A stretch of DNA of 64,000 nt, from positions 15,952,001 to 16,016,000 of the forward strand of contig NC_056415.1 in NCBI RefSeq assembly GCF_905147365.1, written 5' to 3'. Made by a program: the position numbers and the translations under genes. The DNA comes from Aricia agestis. Taxonomy: Eukaryota > Arthropoda > Insecta > Lepidoptera > Lycaenidae. Each line of letters starts with the position of its first letter. Position 1 is the stretch's first letter. The notes under the pieces were generated by a model. It saw nothing but the letters and a program-made list of their open reading frames with translations, had not been told where the DNA came from and did no database searches. Of the stretch, positions 43,760-53,913 are shown piece by piece.

Positions 43760-43946
43760 TTAGCATAAAATGTGCAGGGTATTCGGCACTATTGGTATAA
43801 AATCCGCAACCAAAACACCGATCAGCGCGTACAAAATGTGTAGATTTCCATGGCCATTTTAAATTCATACGTATCAATGTAATGAAATCTAATTTATTTA
43901 AAAACTTATCAATATCCATTGTATCACGATTGATTTCTTTACTCAT
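43617..43946 (-). CDS. Unrecognised Cys-rich ORF, three CxxC pairs
   Basis: 109 codons from ATG 43946 (minus). The N-terminal half is plain; the C-terminal half has CFGCG, then FFWCPSCALF, then DDECDFCNNK. That is three C-x2-C pairs with an intervening IYDHYPDD, an arrangement typical of zinc-binding folds. No membrane segment or signal peptide. Codon texture is ordinary for the region and there is no internal repeat, which makes it more gene-like than the other frames here. It lies inside the TIR element, tail to tail with the plus-strand ORF. It might be a transposon accessory protein or captured viral/host sequence; the sequence alone does not decide. No function assigned. Confidence 0.45.
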   Translation of the reverse strand: MSKEINRDTMDIDKFLNKLDFITLIRMNLKWPWKSTHFVRADRCFGCGFYTNSAEYPAHFMLTKETVQYMINFDFFWCPSCALFAIYDHYPDDECDFCNNKHYLSLDYN

Positions 43947-44810
43947 TGATCAACTAATAACTGTATAGAAAGATTGATAAGGTTTTAGGCTCTTGTTAAT
44001 AACTTAACTGAACCCTAAACTCGATTCTATGGCGGAATGTTTATGCGAATTGACACAGCGCGTGTTGTGTAGAAGTTATCTAGGAGTCTCGTTTTGCACT
44101 TTGAATCGTATAGAGGTAACTGTTTGCACTTTCTTTAAAAATACTAAATGATATATCATTTATTTTAAAAATCTCACTGGCGCATTTATTATTTACTTAA
44201 AACTAGCACGTAAAACTCGATAAAATTTATTTCCCATCAGATCAACAGCCCTTGAACTTGAGTTTCGAAGTAAACACACAACAGAATAAATAAAATGGCT
44301 GAGACTACATCCAACAATAAATTTGACAGTCAGTTTCTTCCCGACAGCATTTCATTAATTTAATATAGGTACTATCCAGTCACTTTTACAACCAAGTTTC
44401 GTATAGTTACTCAATTGAATGTCGTGAAGCAGCGGTGAAAACCGCTACAACGCGACAAAAAGTGCGCTACACGACTTCTTCACGACCACTTCCCGACAAA
44501 AAATGCCCTACATGACTTCTTTACGGCCAAAAAGTAAGTTATGCGACGGCTACAGGACTTGTATACGTCATTGAGTCGTGTAAAATGGGCCTTTTCTTGG
44601 TGATGTCGACGTTTTAGCGACGTTGCGGCAACCAGCTTATACGATCAAAAGTTAGAGTTGGCACGTTGCGGCGACCAGTCAAATGTTTGTTGGGAAACAG
44701 CGAAGTTATGGTTGAACATACAAAAAATATATATATAAACAGACGAACGTATAACCTCCTCCTTTTTGGAAGTCGGTTAAAAATACAAGGGATTTTGAAG
44801 CTGAGTGTAT

Positions 44811-44943
44811 TTTTTTAATAAATTACGGAGCAAACGAGGAAACGGGTCACCTGATGTAAAAACTACCATCGCTTATGGACACTTGCAACATCAAAAAAGT
44901 TGCATGTGCGTTGCCGACCTTCTAAGAGGGAATACGCTCTCTT
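44811..44943 (-). mobile_element. SINE-A 3' fragment, old
   Basis: GAGGAAACGGGTCACCTGAT and GTGCGTTGCCGACCTTCTAA; poly(T) short. Confidence 0.65.
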
Positions 44944-45369
44944 CTTGAATGTATGCAGGTTGTAATGGTCCGGAAATACTGCCATCAGTATTCGATAATT
45001 CGTTCCAGAGTTTTGCGTTTTACTTACAAAATTACAGTTTTCACATTTTTTTACTGAATTAATTATTTAAATAACAATGTTACGTACGAATTTTCCGTGG
45101 TTAAGGTCGACGAGTACCCAATGTGAATTTTGATTCACCAGGGAATGTCGAAATTGAAGAGGCATTTTTTAAATTACAGCTGTTCAATTTTATAGGCAAC
45201 GTACGGAATCTACTTACAGGTAGCGAAATATATCACAAAATAAATAATAATCATCGAAAAATTTCTCATTTATATATTATTTATGGTCTTACATTTGCCA
45301 CTTATAGTTACTGCACGTTTCCTATAAAAATCTAACAGCTGTTACTTAAAAACTCGTCATCAACTCATA
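44944..45369. other. Gene-free spacer
   Basis: A 70-aa frame at 45123-45335 (+) shows no domain. Confidence 0.4.
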
Positions 45370-45652
45370 ATAATAATAATATCTATGGACGCTTCACACC
45401 ACGTCAGTCTGGCTCCGTGGTAAGTACCTGAAGGACTTGTGTTACGGGTACCAGACAACGGAAATATATTTAATACTTTTAAACTATACGTAATATATTT
45501 AAGATTTTTATTACATGATACACAATCATATTTAATACACATCCATGACCCAGGAACTTTGAAAACTTTTAGTTCCGTCGGCGGGATTCGAACCCGTGAC
45601 CCCCGGCTTGAGCTACCAACAGCACACCAACTGAGACACAGAGGCCGTCATG
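45370..45652 (-). mobile_element. tRNA-derived SINE-B
   Basis: Plus-strand view: TCTATGGACGCTTCACACCA to GGCGGGATTCGAACCCGTGA, then the head CTGAGACACAGAGGCCGTCA. The 89-aa frame is repeat-derived. Confidence 0.82.
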
Positions 45653-46210
45653 CCACTCCGCCACTCACATCTGCAAGTTTCAGATTGGTAACACTACTTG
45701 GTTGCTAACGATGCTAACGTACTGCCCAGAGCTATATGTTTAGCGCTGTGTGCCGGCCGGAAAGATTTCGGATAATGTAGTCTTGGAATTTGTTTACGAG
45801 TGACTTCTTAAGTTGCAAAGTTCACGAAATCGTTACAGAAACTCCAAGACTCTGGTTGTTTATTTAGGGCGTTGTTTACTTGTTCCGAATTGTTACCGAA
45901 CTTCCTTCAGATATTGATCCCAGGATAAAAACATTACACGTGCTAAAAACAAAGTATTGTTTTACTGTTTCTTTGTAAAGGTCACACATAAAAACACGTT
46001 CGTGATGTAACAACAATTATAGCAGCAATACAACATTGAAAAATCAAGCTACGTCGTTTGGCGTCAGGGCGTTTTGATCTTTAAATTTTACATTGCTTTG
46101 TGTCAGTCAAGCTGACTGAGGAGAGCTGACAGTAAAAAAGTTCTGACTAACTCCGTGCAATTTTCATAATACTCATATTATTAAAATGGTAAACCCATTA
46201 TTGTTATAAT
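45653..46210. other. Gene-free spacer
   Basis: Nothing assigned. Confidence 0.4.
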
Positions 46211-46580
46211 ATAATTATTTTTAAACAAAAAATTTAAACCGACTTCCATAGTAAACTGCCTCTAAAAAGTATGAAATAATAATTCTTACTCTATTTAAGT
46301 GCCCTTTATAGGATTGGCCTAAGCCTCAACTATATCTTTACTCAATCTTTATCACTTTGAAGTCGGTACCAGCTGACGTAAGTTATAGCTATGTCAAGAA
46401 TCGCAGAAATTCTAGGAGCTGGTACCGACTTCAAAATTATAAAGATTTAGTAAAGATATAGTTGAGGCTTAGGCCAATCCTATAAAGGGCACTTAAATAG
46501 AGTAAGAATTATTATTTCATACTTTTTAGATTCAGTTTACTATGGAAGTCGGTTTAAATTTTTTGTTTAAAAATAATTAT
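46211..46580. mobile_element. Fold-back element 2 (370 bp)
   Basis: ATAATTATTTTTAAACAAAA and its complement at the ends; AAACCGACTTCCATAG, GGCCTAAGCCTCAACTATAT and GAAGTCGGTACCAGCT inner blocks pair. Followed by TCTCTTTTTAGCTATCT. Confidence 0.87.
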
Positions 46581-46651
46581 TTTTCTCTTTTTAGCTATCT
46601 CCATTAAGCATATTATTACGTAGTCACTGGTGGATTGTATTTTATATATTA

Positions 46652-46705
46652 CTAGCTGTCCCGGCAACGTTGTTTTGCCATAAAATGATTTTCCCTGTTT
46701 TTCTA
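46652..46705 (+). mobile_element. Family F head fragment
   Basis: ACTAGCTGTCCCGGCAACGT-TGTTTTGCCATAAAATG. Confidence 0.6.
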
Positions 46706-46921
46706 CTTTTTTCTCAAAGTTCAGCCGCCCCCCCAAGTGCAGCCTGGGGCGAAGCGAAGTAATTAAATGACACTCAAAAAGTGAATGTTTAGTTTATGTT
46801 AGAATAAAATATTCACTTTTAATTATTAACTTAGTTTGTTCCTCCTAGAAAGGAGAATTAAAATTCAACACTAAATAAGGGCCGGGGGCAAGGTCAACAC
46901 TAAATTGTCGCGACAGCATTT

Positions 46922-46950
46922 ACAGGAGGTGGGGGGGTTTGGGGGGGGGT
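46922..46950 (+). repeat. G-run cluster
   Basis: GGAGG, a run of 7 G, TTT, then a run of 9 G: four G-tracts could form a quadruplex. Sits at the end of a family G copy. Confidence 0.6.
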
Positions 46951-47385
46951 GCTGACGATGATGATGATGATGAAAATAATTTGCATTGCAGTATATGCTT
47001 CCCGTTTTTAAAACAACGCCGAACCCCCCGAACTTGTATCTATAAGGATTCAAGAGTTCTGTACAGCACCTTTGGAACCAGGGTATACACTGGTGCAAAA
47101 TGTTACTTTTTGGAAGCGTATGCTCATAATCCTTCAGAAAAAGTTAAAATCACTAGATATTTCCATATAAATTTCAAGGAGTCCTCTCGATTCCTCATGG
47201 ATTGCATCATCAGATCACCACTTTGGTGACCATGGTACCAAATCACGGCTGTATCCTATACAACAACAAAAGAATTTTGAAAATAGGTCCACAAACGGCG
47301 GAGATATCTGCGAACAAACATAAAAAAAGAACATATATACGGTCGTATTGAGTAACCTTCTCCTTTTTGGAAGTCGGTTAAAAAA
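46951..47385 (-). mobile_element. Family G repeat
   Basis: GATGATGATGATGATG tract, AAACAACGCCGAACCCCCCG-AACTTGTATC, AAGGAGTCCTCTCGATTCCT and CTTTTTGGAAGTCGGTTAAA. Confidence 0.7.
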
Positions 47386-47598
47386 TGGTAATATAAATAT
47401 AAATTTACTTGGAGCATACATCACCACAGTAATAATTATTAATTTAATCTTAAGACGGAGCCTAATACGGGACTAATACGTCCTGTAGGGTAGAGCTTGA
47501 ATAAATCTGTTTTAATTAAGGTTTAAGACCTAGGATCAAATCACTTCTAAGTAACATGTTGAGGTGTTAATACGGCAAGTTATATTATGTTATATTAT

Positions 47599-47993
47599 AT
47601 TATTTTTAACAAAAAATTACAACCGACTTCCAAGGTAAAAACAATAATAATATCCTTATAATATGAACTAAAAAGTATTAAATAATTTTTCTTATCTAAT
47701 AGTGCCTTTTTCCGAATTCGGCTAAACTATTTCTGTACTCAATCTTCATCATTTTGAAGTTGGTACCAGCTAGCTGAATCTTCAGTTCTCTGACAGAATA
47801 TTTGCAACTTTTGGAACTGGCACCGACTTCAAAATTATGAAGATTTAGTACAGAAATAGTTGAGGTTTAGCCGAATTCGGAAAAAGGCACTATTAGATAA
47901 GAATAATTATTTAATACTTTTTAGTTCATATTATAAGGATGTTATTATTGTTTTTACCTTGGAAGTCGGTTTTAATTTTTTGTAAAAAATAAT
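47599..47993. mobile_element. Fold-back element 3 (about 395 bp)
   Basis: ACAACCGACTTCCAAGGTAA at the left mirrors TTACCTTGGAAGTCGGTTTT at the right; GGCACTATTAGATAAG-type inner blocks pair. Followed by TTCACTCTTTTTCGTTACCT. Confidence 0.85.
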
Positions 47994-48066
47994 AATTTCA
48001 CTCTTTTTCGTTACCTAGTAAACCATCGCGTCATATCGCGTACTATAATCCCACAGAACTCTACGG

Positions 48067-48110
48067 CCGCCCGTGGCCGCTCGTGGCCACTCGTGGCCGC
48101 TGGCGGCCGC
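48067..48110 (+). repeat. GTGGCCGCTC short tandem
   Basis: Four units of about 10 bp ending GGCGGCCGCG. Confidence 0.7.
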
Positions 48111-48379
48111 GATTTCTCAAGCGATACTATGTATTTCAATAATGAAGATAAAGTTTAAAATCATAATATGACACTGAAAGTGCTCGCCTCGCCGCTGCCA
48201 TTCCGGTGTGGCGCGGCTCTTAATCTATGTGTCTAAACACACTAGGCTGAATTACGCTGGCGTAAATTCCGCCGCGTTTACGCATACAAAATACGGACGG
48301 AACGCGATGGACGACACCGCCGAAATTCCGCCGCGAGCCGAACTTCCGAGTCGAGCGTAAAGTTCGGCAGCGATTCGGC

Positions 48380-48577
48380 GGAAGCGAAGTATCAAAACCG
48401 AACATAGCAAATCCAACCTTAACTTTAAAGCGTTAACGCCCACATTACATCTGAGAATTTTAAAATTACGCGGTGGAATTTCCCAGATTCAGTAATTCTC
48501 AGATGTAATGTGTGCGTTAACGCTTTAGAATTAAGGTTGGATTTGCTATGTTTGGTTTTGATACTTCGCTTCTGCGC
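48380..48577. repeat. Inner palindrome, ~84-bp arms
   Basis: GAAGCGAAGTATCAAAACCG and TTGATACTTCGCTTC, with AAAGCGTTAACGCCCACATT / AATGTGTGCGTTAACGCTTT. Confidence 0.75.
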
Positions 48578-48626
48578 TAATATAAATTGATCCGTAATCG
48601 TAGAATATAAAAAAAAGAACATGACA

Positions 48627-48672
48627 TAACCGACTTTCGAAATGGGGGAAACCCCATTTCGAAAGTCGGTTA
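48627..48672. repeat. Perfect 21-bp-arm snapback (family G end)
   Basis: TAACCGACTTTCGAAATGGGG, loop GAAA, exact complement. Confidence 0.85.
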
Positions 48673-49249
48673 AAATTGTAGCCTATGTGTTATTCTGATG
48701 TTTAAGCTATAATCTGTATTATTGTATTGTTTTATTAAAATCCATTCAGTAGTTTTTGCGTGAAAGACTAACAAACATCCATATATACATACATCCAAAC
48801 TTTAACAAAAATTATTGCCGAATCGCTGCCGAACTTTACGTCGACTCGGCTCGACGGAAGTTCGGCTCGCGACGGAATTTCGGCATAGTGTGTCGTCCAT
48901 CGCGTTCCGTCCGTATTTTGTATGCGTTTGAAACGCGGCGTAAACGCGGCGGAATTTACGCCGGCGTAATTCAGCCTAGTGTGTTTAGACACTAACAGAT
49001 TAAAATTGTATAAACATTAAACTTACATAGGAATTCAATCTGTGTATGTATGGAAATAAGGTGCAAAATCGTGTAAATATAAATAAAAATACAATTACGA
49101 AGTATTTTTTTACTCATAAATACGATTGTGTTTCTTATTCCTATTACGATGTAGATTGTTTTTCAGTTTCCTTTCAATTTATACTAGTGCAATTAGTGTA
49201 TTATCGAAGCAACTTACTTCTCAGAAGAAATTTCAAATGTGTGCCTTAC

Positions 49250-49750
49250 GCTCTGGAGTTAAGGTTGAATTTGTTATGTTCAATTTTGGTGACATTGGGG
49301 ATGGTGACCCTGACGTGGTAATGACGATGATGATGATGAATGTAATTTGCATAGTACTCGTAGCATATGCTTTCAGTTCTTAAAACAACGCTGAAACCAC
49401 CGAACTTGTATCTATTAGGAATCTGGAGTTCTCTTAGTATCTTCGGAACCATAGTATACCTTGGTGCCAAATTTTGCGTTTTGGTAGCATATGCTTAGGA
49501 TAGGTACTTCTCAAAAAACCAAAATCACCATATGTTTCCTTACAAATTTTGAGGAGTTCCCTCGATTACTCCTGGATCTCATCATCAAGTCACCATTTTT
49601 GTGAACATGGTACCAAATTGGAGTGAAACCTAATACAACAAAACAAAAATTTTGAAAATCGGTTCACAAACGGCGGAGTAATCGTTGAACATACAAAAAA
49701 ATCCACAGCCGAACATATAACCTCCTCCTTTCTGGAAGTCGGTTAAAAAT
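49250..49750 (-). mobile_element. Family G repeat, best copy
   Basis: TCTGGAGTTAAGGTTGAATT, GGTGACATTGGGGATGGTGA, (GATGAT)n, AACGCTGAAACCACCGAACT, GGCGGAGTAATCGTTGAACA and TTTCTGGAAGTCGGTTAAAA. Confidence 0.72.
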
Positions 49751-49904
49751 CGTAGAAGCAAGAAATCAAAATTTTCAATATAAAACAAATAATTTTAAAT
49801 TAAGATTTTTTTTACCGACTTCCAAACAACTTACTGATCGTTAGTTTCGAGTCGCTATCGAAGTATACTTTTCTTCAGAACCAATTCAAGCCTATGAATC
49901 GACA

Positions 49905-50637
49905 ATCGTCATGTCTACTAGTAGTCTACGTCATAGCATGTTTACGTGTGGACTACGTCGTAGCATGTCTATTGGTGGACTACGCCGTAACATGTCTACG
50001 AGTGGACCAAGTCGTAGTATGTCTACGAGTAGACTACGTCGTAGTATTTCTACGCGTGGACTACGTCGGAGCAAGTCTACGAAGTACGAGTGGACTACGT
50101 CGTAGCATGTCTACTGGTGGACTACGTCGTAGCAAGTCTACGAGTGGACTACGTCGCAGCATGTCTACGAGTGGACTACGTCGTAGCACGTCTACTGGTG
50201 GACTACGTCGTTGCATGTCTACGAATGGACTACGTCGTAGCATGTCTACGGGTGAACTACGTCGTAGCATGTCTACGAGTGGACTACGTCGTAGCATGTC
50301 TACGGGTGGACTACGTCGTAGCATGTCTACGAGTGGACTACGTCGTAGCATGTCTACGAGTGGACTACGTCGCAGCATGTCTACGAGTGGACTACGTCGT
50401 AGCATGTCTACGGGTGGACTACGTCGTAGCATGTCTACGGGTGGACTACGTCGCAGCATGTCTACGAATGGACTACGTCGTAGCATGTCTACGGGTGAAC
50501 TACGTCGTAGCATGTCTACGAGTGGACTACGTCGTAGCATGTCTACGGGTGGACTACGTCGTAGCATGTCTACAAGTGGACTACGTCGTAGCATGTCTAC
50601 GGGTGGACTACGTCGTAGCATGTCTACAAGTAGACTA
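49905..50637 (+). repeat. 27-bp minisatellite, about 27 units
   Basis: Unit CATGTCTACG(A/G)GTGGACTAC + GTCGTAG. It contains a CTACGTCGTAG palindrome. Units translate to MSTxGLRRS, VDYVVACLR and, on the minus strand, VDMLRRSPL, with no stops in these three frames, so open frames up to 301 codons arise. An irregular unit near 50078-50090 shifts frame, yet all stay open. I see no start context, signal or domain that makes it a real protein. Confidence 0.92.
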
Positions 50638-51204
50638 CTCATTTTTCTAAGGCGGAAACTCATTTCAGTCATAGTATTAATCTATTTCACTGCTATACTA
50701 TTCATTCGCAATGAGAATATTGACTTTGATATTTTACCAGTCTCATTTCCTATATTATTTAAGTATTCAGTTTCTTGTTTTTTAGTTATTTCCTGGTAGA
50801 AATGGAAATACATTTTTTAAGATCCTTGAAAAACGTAAACTGAACATATAAATATGTCTGTAATATGTAATGAATAGAAATTTCTTATTTTAACAAAATG
50901 TTGACGCGCGACAGCTGATGGAGAAACGAAGTACGGTACTAATTTTATATAAACCTTTAAACAAGCTTCGTTAGGTTCGTGTTTGATTTACCGTGGTAAA
51001 GGTGAACGCAGACATAGCGGCACCCACGCGTCGCGTACGCTGCGTTTAATGTCTTTCGATCACGCTGTCCTGACTACAGTTATACTGTCCATCCAACAAA
51101 AAAGATCTAAGTATCGAACACCACATATTCCCTGTTCACCACTGCGAGATCTTAAAGTGATGCGGGATGTGTACCTAGCTATGTATATAACATATAGTAC
51201 CTGG
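50638..51204. other. Gene-free flank of the minisatellite
   Basis: Nothing recognised apart from GC-rich CACCCACGCGTCGCGTACGC at 51021. Confidence 0.4.
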
Positions 51205-51359
51205 ATGACCGAGCTTAGCTCGGTATAGCAATTACTCATTGCCTTCGTGTTACTTAACAACGCCATCTGCTGGAATAGCTTTAGCTGTTGTTGTGTCGTT
51301 AAAGCAATTAGTTGCTTATAAAATAGTATTATTATTCGCCAATAGATGTCAGGAAGAGT

Positions 51360-51497
51360 GTGGCGTAGTGACTATAAGTAATAAGTATACGTTAACGTAT
51401 ACAATGTATTAGTATAAGAACCCATGTATTAGGTTTAAGCGAGGATTAATAAACTGATCGTTAACCGGGAATGTAGTCTTCTTTGTCCCAACGTCAT
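51360..51497 (+). mobile_element. Short solo LTR-like insertion
   Basis: 138 bp flanked by AAGAGT (51354-51359, 51498-51503). The paralog at 63233-63245 has one AAGAGT and no insert. If it starts at the preceding T it begins TGTGGCG with a 5-bp duplication, as LTRs do. It carries AATAAA at 51448 followed by a T-rich stretch. Solo LTR is the simplest reading. Confidence 0.65.
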
Positions 51498-51597
51498 AAG
51501 AGTCATATTTTTCAGTTTATCGATTATAGATAAAACACGAATAAAAAGACATTTTCTAAAAATGATTCCTAGCTAGATCGATTTATCGCCCCCTATA

Positions 51598-51820
51598 TGT
51601 GTACGTGTTCCCTGTAGAGAGTTCTCTGTGAAAGTAGCAACGCTGAAAGACCAAAAATTTTTTTCACTTTTGTATGGGGAAACTCGTGACGCTCGGGCCC
51701 TTGCCCATACAAAAGTGAAAAAAAAATTTGGTCTTTCAGCGCTGCTACTTTCACAGTGAAATCTCTACAGGGAACACGTACACACCCTAAAGTATTATCA
51801 CTTGTTTTTGTTACACCCTG
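51598..51820. mobile_element. CAGGGTGTAAC MITE lacking one tip
   Basis: The right end TTTTTGTTACACCCTG is intact; the left starts inside the arm at GTGTACGTGTTCCCTG. The arms pair across GGGCCC. Confidence 0.8.
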
Positions 51821-51860
51821 TATATATACAAGAATTGCTCGTTTAAAGATACAAGATATA

Positions 51861-53305
51861 TGTCTCATATCAAATATTCGTGAAGCACTTTTAGAGTTAT
51901 TTGCCTAACTGGACCCATTTTGGCATCAATAAGCACTACGATACTACAATACTACTATTTTATTAAGATATAGATTAACTATATATTTGCATTAAGTAGC
52001 TAGGCTACTTCCAAATCCTAGATATTGATGTATATAGGACAACGGAATATAATCCGTCCACAGAATACGTGATCGCGCTGAGGTCTAGAACAATATTGAT
52101 AGTGAATACAAATCCGAGCGTTTTGTCCGACCCCCATTAACTATGCAATTCAAATGAAAGATCGTAACATCTTGATAGAAACCGCATTAATATTTACTAC
52201 GTGTTGGGAAGTAGAGTGATTGAATATATTACTTTGTAAGTCAGTATCTTGGGTTTTTCTAATATTCAACACCGGAGTCCGTAAGGATTTTTGGTGGGAT
52301 CCGAGTTATAGTGTCGGAAAACTTTATGAGGTTCAGAAAAAAACTGATAATGAATGAATGAATGATTACTTTAATGTGCACAATCACAATTACAATAACA
52401 ACATACTTAAAATAAACAGACATAAAATGGCGAGAGCACACAAAGGTGGCCTTATTACTACATAGAAATTTCTTTCAGGCAACCTTTGCCTGAAAGATTT
52501 TTTTTACCGGAGGCCCAATCTCCTACCCGCAGGGCTAGGGTGCAATAGGGTATAAATACCTTTTTATTTAAAAGTGGCAACAATACATAAAAATAACTTG
52601 TAACACATGATCATAAAAATTAAAAAAGGGGAGAAGATCAGTTCATTAATACTCGGTGAATTTAAATAATATTATTATGGTATACATCCATGCATGCACC
52701 CTAGTGGTATGAGCAATCTACCGACCCCAAGATATAATATTATATCGTAGGGCTAGGGTACATAGCATAATAACTGCTCGTGTACCTAACAACAGCTAAC
52801 CTTATCCTACAATGATAGATGTATTAATATTCTGTTAATACGATTATTACATTTAAAATAAAACCAATAAATCAGTGTGTACACAAAGTAATGATAACAT
52901 CCTGTATGTGAAGGGTCGATGCTTACGACAAAAACCGGTCCAGTCGCAGTCCGCAGTTCACAGCTGACACTATATTGTTATACTTACTGATAAGTGATGT
53001 AGTTTAGCAAATTAAATTGTAATAATGTTTTTATTTGCAACTGCAAAATACATCATATTTAGTTTATACTACAGTATCTTTGTTATTAGCTGTACTTCCC
53101 CGTAAAGGATGAATAACTTTAGTCAATAGATTATTGGATAAGTTTATTTGTTTATTAGTTTCTTACTAGATTATATTGATAAAATGTTGCGCGTGGTGAA
53201 CTTTCTAAGCTGTACCAGACAAACCTTGCAGGTTTATGGTACACTCTCAATTAGATAAGTTATAATTTGTATAAAGTACTTAAATAAAAATAAAAAATAA
53301 AAAAA
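51861..53305. other. Gene-free; small repeats
   Basis: Hairpin TCTTTCAGGCAA...TTGCCTGAAAGA at 52471-52497, followed by a SINE-A scrap TTTACCGGAGGCCCAATCTC (52502). GCAGGGCTAGGGTGCAATAG (52530) and TAGGGCTAGGGTACATAGC (52748) are a diverged pair. Confidence 0.4.
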
Positions 53306-53526
53306 CCCTTTTCCCTTTCCTACCCTCCCCTATTTCCTTCCGTACCCTCCCCTATTCCTTTCCGTACCCTCCCCTATTCCCTTCCCTACCCTCCCCTATT
53401 TCCCCTTAAAAGGCCGGCAACGCACCTGCAGCTCTTCTGATGCTGCAAGTGTCCATGGGCGACGGAAGATGCTTTCCATCAGGTGACCCGTTAGCTCGTT
53501 TGCCCCCTTATTTCATAAAAAAAAGA
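53306..53526 (+). mobile_element. SINE-A, 5' truncated
   Basis: Starts in the CCCTATTCCTTTCCGTACCC core and ends GCCCCCTTATTTCATAAAAA. Confidence 0.8.
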
Positions 53527-53707
53527 AGCAAATTGCTGGAGAAAAGGGCGTTGTGCTTAAAGTATAAAAATATTAGATAATTTTATAATAATTGAGTCCC
53601 TCCTCTCTAGTTAGTATAGTGCCTATTTTAATGTGTCTGTCTGTCTGCTTGTCTGTAAATTTAAACGATTTACATCCAAACTAGGTATAAAGATTTATCA
53701 TATTCGA

Positions 53708-53913
53708 ACAAACACGAAGCCGCGAAGCGCAAATACGAAGCCGCGAAACCCTCCACACGCGCGGTTCGCGGCCTTCGCGGGCTTTCGCGCCGCAAATGAG
53801 GAGCTGGCTTACAAATACGAAGCCGCGAAGCGCAAACACGAAGCTGCAAAACCTCCACAATCGCGGTTCGCGGCCTTCGCGGGCTTTTACGCCGCGAGTG
53901 TATTAGAGTTACG
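53708..53913 (+). repeat. 103-bp tandem duplication, open frame
   Basis: Units start at 53708 and 53811 (ACAAA(C/T)ACGAAGCCGCGAAG) and share CGGTTCGCGGCCTTCGCGGG. Both strands stay open across it (124 and 109 codons). The plus frame repeats RFAAFAGF. Period 103 is not a multiple of three; indels inside units restore frame. Probably a repeat, not a gene. Confidence 0.75.

Larger units (their letters stand above)
42946..44694 (+). mobile_element. 1749-bp TIR element with subterminal repeats and two ORFs
   Basis: Ends CCCAACAAAGATTT and AAATGTTTGTTGGG (13 of 14 complementary). The boundaries are fixed by comparison with uninterrupted family G copies; at most a 2-3-bp duplication (AA) fits. Both subterminal zones carry many TTACACGAC / TTATACGAC / TTTACGAC motifs (43040-43310 and 44455-44585), like transposase-binding arrays. 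It encloses the ORFs at 43394-43759 (+) and 43617-43946 (-). I do not recognise the superfamily. Confidence 0.7.
42560..44775 (-). mobile_element. Family G repeat split by a 1.75-kb element
   Basis: The left piece 42560-42945 ends GAAAATCGGTCCACAA; the right piece 44695-44775 resumes AAACAGCGAAGTTATGGTTG and ends TTTTTGGAAGTCGGTTAAAA. Other copies run straight through CCACAAAC(A/G)GCG. Confidence 0.7.
48227..48993. mobile_element. TIR element (about 767 bp) with nested palindromes
   Basis: TGTGTCTAAACACACTAGGC-TGAATTACG at the left and CGTAATTCAGCCTAGTGTGT-TTAGACAC at the right; arms of about 155 bp with AACGCGATGGACGACAC / GTGTGTCGTCCATCGCGTT. Frames of 61-79 aa on both strands are by-products of the arms. 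Confidence 0.75.
51205..51860 (+). mobile_element. GAGCTTTGCTCGGTA retroposon (family J), twice interrupted
   Basis: ACCGAGCTTAGCTCGGTATA, AACGCCATCTGCTGG, ATAAAACACGAATAAAAAGA, TAGCTAGATCGATTTATCGC and CAAGAATTGCTCGTTTAAAG. The 63105 copy lacks both insertions. Confidence 0.7.

Noticed and set aside
45439..45708. 89-aa plus frame with GGIRTRDPRLE
   Set aside because: Lies across another SINE-B copy in reverse; repeat-derived.
49894..50799. 301-aa open frame
   Set aside because: Only the 27-bp minisatellite keeps it open; other frames over the same bases are open too.
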